Below, in pieces: positions 8,120-15,529 of a DNA stretch of 64,000 bases. The notes under the pieces are model-generated. The model saw only the letters and a list, made by a program, of their open reading frames with translations, did not search any database and was not told where the DNA came from. Each line of letters opens with the position of its first letter. The first letter of the stretch is position 1. The DNA lies in contig CAKOXL010000003.1 of the NCBI GenBank assembly GCA_934130105.1, positions 1-64,000 on the forward strand, given 5' to 3'. Both the position numbers and the translations under genes were made by a program. Source of the DNA: an uncultured Bacilli bacterium. GTDB lineage: Bacteria; Bacillota_I; Bacilli_A; RF39; UBA660.

Positions 8120-9217
8120 TTATTTTACAACATAAGGATCATTTTCTGTACCAGTACCCTTTGAATATAAAACATCACTTGCTAAATGAACAACAGGTCT
8201 AATGTATCCAGTAGAACTTGCTCTTGTAATAGTTACAGTACCATCTAGAGAAACTTTAAATACCTTATAAGTATTACTAGCATCACCAGTTAACAACCAC
8301 CAATTAAAATTATAAACATCTAAATAATTATAATTAGAACAACTATCCGTCATAGCTGAATTACAGTTCTCATCAATACTTGCATTAATATAATCATATA
8401 AAGGCAATAAACCAATATATTGACTTTCTAAAAGTTGACTTTTTTCTATAGAACCATCATTATAAACATCTGCTTCATTACGTTTTCCAATACTTAAATC
8501 ATATAAAGATAACATCTTTTTAGCACTATCACTAAGTAATGTGTTTTTACTATAAATATCATCAATAGAATCTCTAATTCTACTAACAGAATAATCATTA
8601 ATACCATCATTTCTATCACGATCAGCATTAAAACGATCATCCCAAGTAACAGAAGTTAATTTTTCATTTAATATTAAAACTACTTGATCACCACTAATTT
8701 TAACTATTCTCCACATCTTTCCGCTAAAGTTAACATAGTTATTAGGATCTTGACCCTTAAACACTAATTCACCATTTTCTTCATATAACCCTTGTCCTGT
8801 ATAAACTATATTTTCATGATCTTTAATATATGAAGACAATGTCTTTGTAACATAACTACTACCACAATCTAATATTGGAGTATAACGATATTCTCCACCA
8901 ACATAACTTACTATAACAGTAGCACTACAACTAGCACCTTTCATGCTCTTAGTAAGTTCACTCATACTTTTTAAATATCCAGCTTGAGTCAAAGAAACAT
9001 CTGTAGTTGAAACTTGTTCATTACCATCTTTAGGAAGAAGTTCAGTATGGTCAGAATAATATGCTTTTGCAGCATTTAATACTTTATTCTCTATACTCTT
9101 ATAACTAGTTTTTCCAAAAATAGAATTATAAATTAACAATATAATTATAATTAGTAAAACAACAACTACACAACCGCAAGATATCATTATTAATTTCTTT
9201 TTACCTAAATTTTTCAT
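8120..9217 (-). CDS. Membrane-anchored extracellular protein with pilin-like head
   Basis: Start set at the ATG of MKNLGKKKL because GAAGGAGA lies before it; an ATG five codons upstream lacks a site. The product is 365 residues: a basic N-terminus, one strong membrane helix (about 10-35), an amphipathic segment like the first helix of type IV pilin-like proteins (IENKVLNAAKAYYSDHTELLP), and a large extracellular domain with several Cys residues. Its middle MWRIVKISGDQVVLILN and end GYIRPVVHLASD resemble lectin-like or DUF6273-type surface modules; that resemblance is tentative. No catalytic motif. Single gene between tRNA-His and the cotJ terminator. Function unknown. Confidence 0.7.
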   Translation of the reverse strand: MKNLGKKKLIMISCGCVVVVLLIIIILLIYNSIFGKTSYKSIENKVLNAAKAYYSDHTELLPKDGNEQVSTTDVSLTQAGYLKSMSELTKSMKGASCSATVIVSYVGGEYRYTPILDCGSSYVTKTLSSYIKDHENIVYTGQGLYEENGELVFKGQDPNNYVNFSGKMWRIVKISGDQVVLILNEKLTSVTWDDRFNADRDRNDGINDYSVSRIRDSIDDIYSKNTLLSDSAKKMLSLYDLSIGKRNEADVYNDGSIEKSQLLESQYIGLLPLYDYINASIDENCNSAMTDSCSNYNYLDVYNFNWWLLTGDASNTYKVFKVSLDGTVTITRASSTGYIRPVVHLASDVLYSKGTGTENDPYVVK

Positions 9218-9317
9218 ACATATCTCCTTCATAAATCATACACCAATTATAACAAACTATTTTTTTTAATTCAATACTTTTACCCCTATAAAAATAGACA
9301 TTTTAACCATCATACAT

Positions 9318-9342
9318 AAAAAAAGAAGCATAAATACTTCTT
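9318..9342 (-). terminator. Terminator of cotJ operon, overlapping the stop codon
   Basis: On the minus strand AAGAAG pairs with CTTCTT around loop TATTTATG, followed by a T-run. The upstream arm includes bases of the cotJC stop codon. Confidence 0.75.
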
Positions 9343-9907
9343 ATCTAGCTTGTGGTAAATTTTCTTTATAATAATCATATAATTCTTTAAATCTAGCAAA
9401 ATGTACTATCTCACGTTGTCTTAGCCATAATAATGGTCCAATTATATCAGGATCATCAGTTAAATCAATCAAACTTTCATATACAGCACGTGCTTTTTCT
9501 TCTGCTGCCATATCTTCACTTAAATCGGCAAGTGCATCACCAGTTGTTGCAAAATATGTTACTGTAAATGGTACTCCACTTGCATCTACTGGATAAACAG
9601 CATTTTTATGTTCAGCATAGTGACTAGCTAAACCAGCTTCCTTCATCTCTTCAGGTGTTGCACCTTTCATTAATTGATATAACATTGCACAAATTATTTC
9701 AATATGAGCTAACTCTTCTGTGCCTATATCAGTTAAAAGAGCTTTTCCTCTATTATCTGGCATTGTATATCTTTGATTTAAATAACGAAGAGCTGCACCC
9801 AATTCACCACCAAAGCCACCATACTGAGTTACTAACTGTTTAGCAAAGGCTAAATTCTTTTTCTTAATTGAAACAGGATACTGTAATCTTTTTTCATATG
9901 CCCACAT
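9341..9907 (-). CDS. cotJC: Spore coat protein CotJC, manganese-catalase family
   Basis: Inner spore-coat protein of the dimanganese catalase (ferritin-like) family. It begins MWAYEKRLQYPVSI, the classic CotJC start, supported by GGAGGAAATG just upstream; an upstream TTG-type start would run into cotJB. Expected metal ligands are present in order: Glu in GGFGGELGA, Glu and His in EELAHIE, Glu in MAAEEKAR and His in REIVHFARF. The length, 188 residues, is normal. It starts one base after the cotJB stop, so the genes are translationally coupled. Role: coat component, possibly with peroxide-detoxifying activity. Confidence 0.95.
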   Translation of the reverse strand: MWAYEKRLQYPVSIKKKNLAFAKQLVTQYGGFGGELGAALRYLNQRYTMPDNRGKALLTDIGTEELAHIEIICAMLYQLMKGATPEEMKEAGLASHYAEHKNAVYPVDASGVPFTVTYFATTGDALADLSEDMAAEEKARAVYESLIDLTDDPDIIGPLLWLRQREIVHFARFKELYDYYKENLPQAR

Positions 9908-9908
9908 C

Positions 9909-10355
9909 TTACATTTCCTCCATTTCCCATGGCCAAGCATACGCTTCCCAACTAAAGTCATTAGTATTAGATGGACTATCCGCTAAAATAGGCCCATACT
10001 TTCTTTCATATGCTTTTATAGCATCACTTGCCTTCTTCTGATAATCATTATATAAATTAATCATTCCCGTATCATTAGGATAAATATCTAAATAAAGTTT
10101 TACCTCATGAGCTGCAAAAGTTGTTTGATTAACATTTAATAATAATTCTGCTTGCTCATTATTAGGAATTAGTTTAGATGGTTGATAATTTAAATATTGA
10201 TCATATAAATTATTAAATAAATTACCTTTTATATATCCTTCATACATAGGCATTATGTTGCTATCAGATATACCTGTCTGATTTGGCATCATCATATTAT
10301 TAAATATATTCATATCAGGATAGCCAAAATCATTAAAATTCATATTATTATTCAT
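9909..10355 (-). CDS. cotJB: CotJA-CotJB fusion-like spore coat protein
   Basis: The C-terminal half is CotJB: FAAHEVKLYLDIYPND, YERKYGPILADSP and the closing EAYAWPWE. The N-terminal half (about residues 35-75: MYEGYIKGNLFNNLYDQYLN, then IPNNEQAELLLNVN) resembles the CotJA-type segment that is usually a separate gene, so this looks like a CotJA-CotJB fusion or replacement. The first 30 residues are Asn/Met-rich. RBS GAGGAGAG precedes the ATG. CATAAACTA at 10374-10382 (minus strand) matches the sigma-E/K -10 pattern, agreeing with cotJ expression in the mother cell. Confidence 0.85.
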   Translation of the reverse strand: MNNNMNFNDFGYPDMNIFNNMMMPNQTGISDSNIMPMYEGYIKGNLFNNLYDQYLNYQPSKLIPNNEQAELLLNVNQTTFAAHEVKLYLDIYPNDTGMINLYNDYQKKASDAIKAYERKYGPILADSPSNTNDFSWEAYAWPWEMEEM

Positions 10356-10414
10356 AAAATCTCTCCTCTAGTTTAGTTTATGACTTACTAACTATAAGGA
10401 CTGGGCAAAAGCAC

Positions 10415-10438
10415 AAAAAAACTACCTTTAAGAGGTAG
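10415..10438 (-). terminator. Terminator of the Clp-like AAA gene, overlapping its stop
   Basis: CTACCT and AGGTAG (minus strand; arms at 10433-10438 and 10422-10427) form the stem, and seven T residues follow. The TAA stop of the gene lies in the loop. Confidence 0.8.
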
Positions 10439-12104
10439 CTGTTTCTTCCATAATCAGTTTTTTAAACTTAATATCAAAGTTTTTTAATTCTTTATCAATA
10501 ACATCTTGATAAATATTTTTTGAATTTTTAATAGCATTTCTAATATCCAAAATATTAACTTCATTTCTATTATTAAATACCGCTTGAGAAAAAGCTTGTG
10601 ATAATAAAGTTAAACAAATATCGGGATATCTAGAACCAATACCATATACTCTTTTATATTCACTGGTAATATCAACAATAAATGTCATAATTTCTACTTT
10701 AATAAAATCACTATATTTTAATTTAGCTCCAGTATTTTTCTCTATTTTAGGAAGGGTTCCTATTAATATTCTAACCGTATGCTCTTTATCAGGCTCCATA
10801 ACATCAACTCTTTGAAAACGTCTTACAAAAGCCTTATCTCTTAAAACGTATCTTTCATATTCATCAGTAGTTGTTGCACCTATCATTTTGATACTACCAC
10901 GACCTAAACTCTCTTTAAACATGTTAGCAAAATCTAAACTAGAATCACTAGTAGCACCCATTAACATATGAATTTCATCAATAAATAAAATCACTTTATC
11001 TAAATCTTTCAATTCATCAATTAAAGTTTGAAGTCTAGTATCACCAGTTGGTAAAGTACCAAGTAACGATGTTGTTTTAACACTTATTATTCTATACCCC
11101 TTAAGCGCATCAGGAACTTTATTTCGCTGCAAAAGATATGCTAATCCTTCAACAATACTTGTTTTACCAATACCAGGTTTACCAACTAAAATACCTGATT
11201 TTTCCTGCGTTAGTAAAATTAAAATTAATTGTTTAATCTCTTCACTTCTACCAATTGCTGGATTAGTAACATAATCTCTACTGCAAAAATCATCACCATA
11301 TCGCGCAAGAATACTGATTTTGTTAGTTTGCTGCTCTTTTAATGCTAATTCATTCAATAAATTTGATTTAGTAACAGGAAGCATAGATAAATCTTCTTCA
11401 TCGGCATAAGTTTTGGTATAAACTTCTGAACTAACTAAAGATTTATCTTTTTTTAGTTCTTCATCTATATTAATAATTTTAGGTATTACTTCTTCTACAT
11501 ATACAGGAGGTGTTTTTTCTTTTACTACTTCATCATCATCGAAATTTCTAATATTGGTTGGATTATTTCTCGTTGCCCTATATACTGTTTTTTCACTTTT
11601 ATTATCAAGCCAAACATTATTTTGAACTATTGGTATTTGATGGTTAGCTTGAATAGTTGATTTTAAAACCTCATTTTCTAAATCTTTATTAACACCAGTT
11701 GTAACATTAAATTCATCCTCTACTTTATTATTGGATTCAGTAGTTAAGATATAATCACGATTAGTTGGTTCTAAAAACTTTTCTTTATCATCGTTAACAT
11801 TTCTATTATCATTGCTAGGCTGATTATTAAGAAAATCAAAACTTTCCTGAGTTGATTTCTCGTTAGTGTTAGAAACATTATTAAAACTAGTAATATTAGT
11901 GTTACCAAAATTATCAACATTAGCAGCATTATTAACACTACTAACATTATCACTTTTATTATTAATATTACTATAACTATTGAAATGGAAATTTTCTTGC
12001 TCATTTGGTAAAGCATTTTCATCTTGATTTAATGATTTATTATCTAATTGTTTGTAATAATCATCGGAAAAAATAAACAAACTATCTTTTCTTTCTTGAT
12101 TCAT
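10428..12104 (-). CDS. Clp-like single AAA+ ATPase with long disordered N-terminus
   Basis: Start chosen at the ATG of MNQERKDSLF; the in-frame GTG four codons upstream is part of the ribosome binding site AGAGGTGG. Residues 1 to about 255 are low-complexity and Asn/Ser-rich with no fold visible. A single AAA domain like Clp D1 follows: Walker A GKPGIGKTS near residue 305, Walker B ILFIDEIH near 370, sensor MIGATTTDEYE and Arg-finger FVRRFQRV near 425. There is no second AAA domain, no ClpP-binding loop and no Clp N-domain. It lies between cotJ and a collagen gene, so a spore-assembly chaperone or remodeller is plausible but unproven. A TATAAT sits upstream. Confidence 0.8.
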   Translation of the reverse strand: MNQERKDSLFIFSDDYYKQLDNKSLNQDENALPNEQENFHFNSYSNINNKSDNVSSVNNAANVDNFGNTNITSFNNVSNTNEKSTQESFDFLNNQPSNDNRNVNDDKEKFLEPTNRDYILTTESNNKVEDEFNVTTGVNKDLENEVLKSTIQANHQIPIVQNNVWLDNKSEKTVYRATRNNPTNIRNFDDDEVVKEKTPPVYVEEVIPKIINIDEELKKDKSLVSSEVYTKTYADEEDLSMLPVTKSNLLNELALKEQQTNKISILARYGDDFCSRDYVTNPAIGRSEEIKQLILILLTQEKSGILVGKPGIGKTSIVEGLAYLLQRNKVPDALKGYRIISVKTTSLLGTLPTGDTRLQTLIDELKDLDKVILFIDEIHMLMGATSDSSLDFANMFKESLGRGSIKMIGATTTDEYERYVLRDKAFVRRFQRVDVMEPDKEHTVRILIGTLPKIEKNTGAKLKYSDFIKVEIMTFIVDITSEYKRVYGIGSRYPDICLTLLSQAFSQAVFNNRNEVNILDIRNAIKNSKNIYQDVIDKELKNFDIKFKKLIMEETATS

Positions 12105-12185
12105 AAAAATTTCCACCTCTTATTCTTTTGTTATTATTATAACATTTTTATATAAACTTTAAAACAAATTTAAAATAATTTTAAT

Positions 12186-12232
12186 AAAAATAGTAGCTAC
12201 ATAAATAAAATAAATTTATTCATTAGCTACTA
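12186..12232 (-). terminator. Terminator of the fourth collagen gene
   Basis: Nine-base arms TAGTAGCTA (12191-12199) and TAGCTACTA (12224-12232) enclose an AT-only loop; on the minus strand a T-run follows. It lies about 110 bases past the collagen stop. Confidence 0.65.
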
Positions 12233-12338
12233 ATAAACATTTTATAAAAATACTAAGCCAAATAACACTAATTAAAAAATTAAATCTATCTAATAAAACA
12301 AGTTATTAACATAAGTTATTAAATAGTAATTAAATGAT

Positions 12339-13517
12339 CTAATCTAATTTCATGACAGTTAATTTAGCAGTAGTAGTACCATCAAAAATTAATTCTGTAT
12401 TTTGATCAGTTGTAATATTAAGAGTAATCTCATCATCTTCTCTTAATCCAGCTAATATATGCCCATTTACAGCTGTTATAGTATTAGCTTTAGCTTGACC
12501 TTTTATATCACTTGCTAACATTTTAGTACCTGAAACCTTTAAAGTAACTGTATAATTCGTATCAACAGAACTAGTAATATTTAAGAAATAGTCTATTCTA
12601 TAAGTACCATATCTTATTATCCCAATTGCATAAGAACTGTTATAAATAGCAAAAACAGCTGGTCCTGTTTCTTCAAGTGGTATGATAGTATCTGTATTGG
12701 CAGTAACAGTAAAACGCTGGGTTGAGTTAGAATATCTTGTACCATAAGCTTCTATCCCGTTAGGATCACCTTTTGGTCCACGAAGACCTTGTTCTCCCTT
12801 TTCCCCTTTTGGAATATAAAATGTCAAATGATGAACTAAATTTTCAAAATCATCTAGTACTTGGGCATCATCTCCCGGTGAGATAGTTTCAGTACCATCT
12901 ATCGATATACCCTCACTTCTACCAATTTCTCCTGGTAGCCCTCTTGGACCTTGTTCGCCTTTTTCGCCAGGAGTACCTTGTTCTCCTTTTTCTCCCTTCG
13001 GAATATAAAAAGTTAAGTGGTGAATTAATCCTTCTTGATCATCTTGAACTGAAGCCTCCTCATCTGGATTAATAGTTTCGGTACCATTAATCGTAATAAC
13101 TTCACTTCTTCCTATTTCACCAGGAAGTCCCCTTGGACCTATTGGTCCTTGTTCTCCTTGCTCTCCCTTTTCACCAGGTGTACCACGTGGTATTTTAAAA
13201 TCTAATATTACATCTTTATTCGTTCCAACATTGGTAACCACTGCCTCAGTACCAAAATCTCCTGTTTCAGTCTTTCCTACCGTGATTGTAGTTGGACCAT
13301 TTTCACCTCTTGGCCCCTGTGGCCCGGTTGGTCCCTGATTACCAGTATCTCCCTTTTCACCCTGCTCACCACGTAATCCCTGAATGCCTTGTGGACCAAT
13401 AGGACCAGTTGGCCCCTGAAGATAGCAATACCTAATATTATTACATGTCTTATCTAGGTAATTACTTCTTTTTTTGTTGCTTTTATTAAAAGAGTTATCC
13501 TGTAAATTATTATCCAT
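12339..13517 (-). CDS. Collagen-like exosporium protein with duplicated beta modules
   Basis: 392 residues from the ATG of MDNNLQDN (GGGAG at proper distance; an ATG two codons earlier is too close). The head ends RYCYLQGPTGPIG, the CYLxGPTGP junction seen in the other collagen proteins. Three Gly-X-Y blocks alternate with beta modules: one TITVGKTETG to LDFKIPRG, then two near-identical copies (SEVITINGTETINP and SEGISIDGTETISP, each ending HHLTFYIPKGEKGEQG). A TNF-like C-domain begins near residue 265 (YGTRYSNSTQRFTV). CATAGAATA at 13537-13545 on the minus strand fits a sigma-K -10; the -35 is unclear. Transcribed towards the AAA gene. Confidence 0.9.
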   Translation of the reverse strand: MDNNLQDNSFNKSNKKRSNYLDKTCNNIRYCYLQGPTGPIGPQGIQGLRGEQGEKGDTGNQGPTGPQGPRGENGPTTITVGKTETGDFGTEAVVTNVGTNKDVILDFKIPRGTPGEKGEQGEQGPIGPRGLPGEIGRSEVITINGTETINPDEEASVQDDQEGLIHHLTFYIPKGEKGEQGTPGEKGEQGPRGLPGEIGRSEGISIDGTETISPGDDAQVLDDFENLVHHLTFYIPKGEKGEQGLRGPKGDPNGIEAYGTRYSNSTQRFTVTANTDTIIPLEETGPAVFAIYNSSYAIGIIRYGTYRIDYFLNITSSVDTNYTVTLKVSGTKMLASDIKGQAKANTITAVNGHILAGLREDDEITLNITTDQNTELIFDGTTTAKLTVMKLD

Positions 13518-13563
13518 ATACATTCTCCCTTCTTTTTATTCTATGCATATTGGTTAAAACAGG

Positions 13564-13604
13564 CCATATAAAAAGTAATTATACATAGACGTACAATTAC
13601 TTTT
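13564..13604 (-). terminator. Terminator after the histidine kinase
   Basis: AAAAGTAATTGTAC and GTATAATTACTTTT (arms 13591-13604 and 13571-13584) form a long stem on the minus strand, then TTTTTATAT. It lies 10 bases past the kinase stop. Confidence 0.8.
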
Positions 13605-13614
13605 ATACCAAATA

Positions 13615-14826
13615 TTAATACTTAAAATATTTAATAGTAAAAACCGTATTACCATTATCTAGTGAATCAACATTAATTAAACCATTATCATTCTCAACTA
13701 TAACCTTAGAAAGTGATAAACCAATACCAACACTATCAATACTAGCATTTTTTCCTTTATAAAATCTTTCAAAAATATGTGGTAAATCTTGATTTGAAAT
13801 AGCACTGCCATCATTTTCAATAGTTATTTTTAAATATGCATTATTTTCTTCAACATAAATTTTAACATAACTCTTAGCATGTTCTATTGCATTTTTTATA
13901 ACATTAGTTATTGCTTCTATTTGCCAGTATTTATCACAATATATAAAGTAATCATCACTATCCAAAACAGAAACTTTAATATTTTTTAAATCACATAAAT
14001 TATTAGTATTACTTATTGCCTCATTTATAATTTCATTAACACTTACATTATTCCTCATAAAATCAATAGTATTAGTATCAAATTTAGAAAGTTTTAATAA
14101 TGATTGAATCAAAAAGTTAATATGGATAGTATTTTTTCTAGCTGTTTTAATAAACTTTTCACGCGTTTTAAGATCTAAATCAGGATTATCATCAAGATTA
14201 TCAAGAGCAATCATTATAGAGGTTAGCGGTGTTTTAATCTGATGTGAAATATCTTCTAGTGAAGATTTTAAACTAAGTTTATCATTTAAAGAATTATTAG
14301 CACTTTCCTTTAACATAATCATCGTTTTATAGACTTCATTTTTTAAAATAGATAACTCATCTTCCGTATTATTATCAATACTAAATTTATAGTTTCCCAT
14401 ATTTATATTTTTAATATAATTTTCTATTTCTTTAATATCATCATCTTTTTTCTTATTATATCTTAAATAAATTAATATAAGTATTATAGAAAATAATAAC
14501 ATTAAAAAGCCATTTATAAATATAAACACTTTTAATATATTGACATTTTCATTAATTACCGATTCACTTTCTAAATTTATTCCATATTTAGAAAAAAAGT
14601 TACTAGTATCATTATCAGTATTATTAAAAATAGTAATAATTTCATTATCGCTAATATCTGGATATTTTTCTTTTATAAAAACAACAAAAGAATTAATTTT
14701 ATTATTAAAGTTAACTGTATAAATATGATACTGAATAATAGTTAAAAAGAAAGAAAATAATATAAAGAACAAAATAAAAATAAAAGATAATTTTATATAT
14801 TTTTTTAACTCAACTTTATTTTTCAT
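13615..14826 (-). CDS. Sensor histidine kinase
   Basis: Two membrane helices (about 12-33 and 100-120) flank an extracytoplasmic sensor of roughly 65 residues. A HAMP-like linker follows, then HisKA (phospho-acceptor His in DISHQIKTPLTS) and a HATPase with N-box NVIKNAIEHA and G-boxes ENDGSAIS and DSVGIGLSLSKV. It is 403 residues from the ATG that overlaps the response-regulator stop; an upstream TTG is too close to AGGA. The sensor loop is larger than in intramembrane-sensing BceS kinases. It pairs with the adjacent OmpR-type regulator and, by location, the ABC transporter upstream. Ligand unknown; such modules often sense antimicrobial peptides or envelope stress. Confidence 0.92.
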   Translation of the reverse strand: MKNKVELKKYIKLSFIFILFFILFSFFLTIIQYHIYTVNFNNKINSFVVFIKEKYPDISDNEIITIFNNTDNDTSNFFSKYGINLESESVINENVNILKVFIFINGFLMLLFSIILILIYLRYNKKKDDDIKEIENYIKNINMGNYKFSIDNNTEDELSILKNEVYKTMIMLKESANNSLNDKLSLKSSLEDISHQIKTPLTSIMIALDNLDDNPDLDLKTREKFIKTARKNTIHINFLIQSLLKLSKFDTNTIDFMRNNVSVNEIINEAISNTNNLCDLKNIKVSVLDSDDYFIYCDKYWQIEAITNVIKNAIEHAKSYVKIYVEENNAYLKITIENDGSAISNQDLPHIFERFYKGKNASIDSVGIGLSLSKVIVENDNGLINVDSLDNGNTVFTIKYFKY

Positions 14827-15475
14827 AACTGTCAATCCTATATCCTATACTCTTTATTGTAGTAATAATATCAGTTCCAACTTTTTCTCTAATTCTTTTA
14901 AGATAAACCGTAACAGTATGATCATCAACATCATTACCAGTTGCTTCAAAAATTAAATCTAATATAGTACCTCTTCTTACTACTTTACCCATATTTAAAA
15001 ATAAAAGATTAAGAATTTTTATTTCTAAACTAGTTAAATTTATAACAGCATCATCTTTATAAACAATCATTTTATCCATATCAAAAGTTATATTTTTTAC
15101 TTTAATTATAGTCTTCTTTTTCATTCTAGTTATAATTTTAGCAACCCTTGCTAACAACTCATTCGTTGAAAATGGTTTAGTTACATAATCATCAGCACCA
15201 ATTTCTAATCCTCTAACTACATCAAATTCACTATCTTTAGCAGTTAAAAATATAGTAGGAATATGTTTCTCATTTATATAATTTTGATACAAATCAAAGC
15301 CATTACCATCTGGAAGCGTAACATCTAAAATAATTAAATCAAAACTATTTTTACTTAAACAAGAAATAGCATCACATATATTAGTACAAGAATCAATTAA
15401 ATAGCCTTTATTTTTAAAAGCAAACTCTAATCCCTCAATAATTGATAAATTATCTTCAACTAACAAAATATTCAT
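14816..15475 (-). CDS. OmpR/PhoB-family response regulator
   Basis: Receiver domain with acidic pair Glu7/Asp8, phospho-acceptor Asp51 (LIILDVTLPDG), switch Thr in FLTAKD and Lys in VTKPFS, followed by a winged-helix DNA-binding domain (TSLEIKILNLLF, VDDHTVTVYLKRIREKVG). The length of 219 is typical. The stop overlaps the kinase start by 11 bases, so the two are coupled. A terminator separates it from the ABC permease, and TATAAT just upstream suggests its own promoter. Likely target: the tandem TGTAAC repeats before the ABC transporter, because this family binds direct repeats with about 11-bp periodicity (inference). Confidence 0.93.
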   Translation of the reverse strand: MNILLVEDNLSIIEGLEFAFKNKGYLIDSCTNICDAISCLSKNSFDLIILDVTLPDGNGFDLYQNYINEKHIPTIFLTAKDSEFDVVRGLEIGADDYVTKPFSTNELLARVAKIITRMKKKTIIKVKNITFDMDKMIVYKDDAVINLTSLEIKILNLLFLNMGKVVRRGTILDLIFEATGNDVDDHTVTVYLKRIREKVGTDIITTIKSIGYRIDSYEK

Positions 15476-15501
15476 AAAATCATTCCTCTAATACCATTAT
15501 A

Positions 15502-15529
15502 CAACATAAAAGAGCAAAAACTGCTCTTT
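15502..15529 (-). terminator. Terminator between ABC permease and response regulator
   Basis: Minus-strand AAAGAGCA and TGCTCTTT (arms 15522-15529 and 15509-15516) form the stem and it ends in a T-rich tract. The first arm touches the permease stop. Confidence 0.7.
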
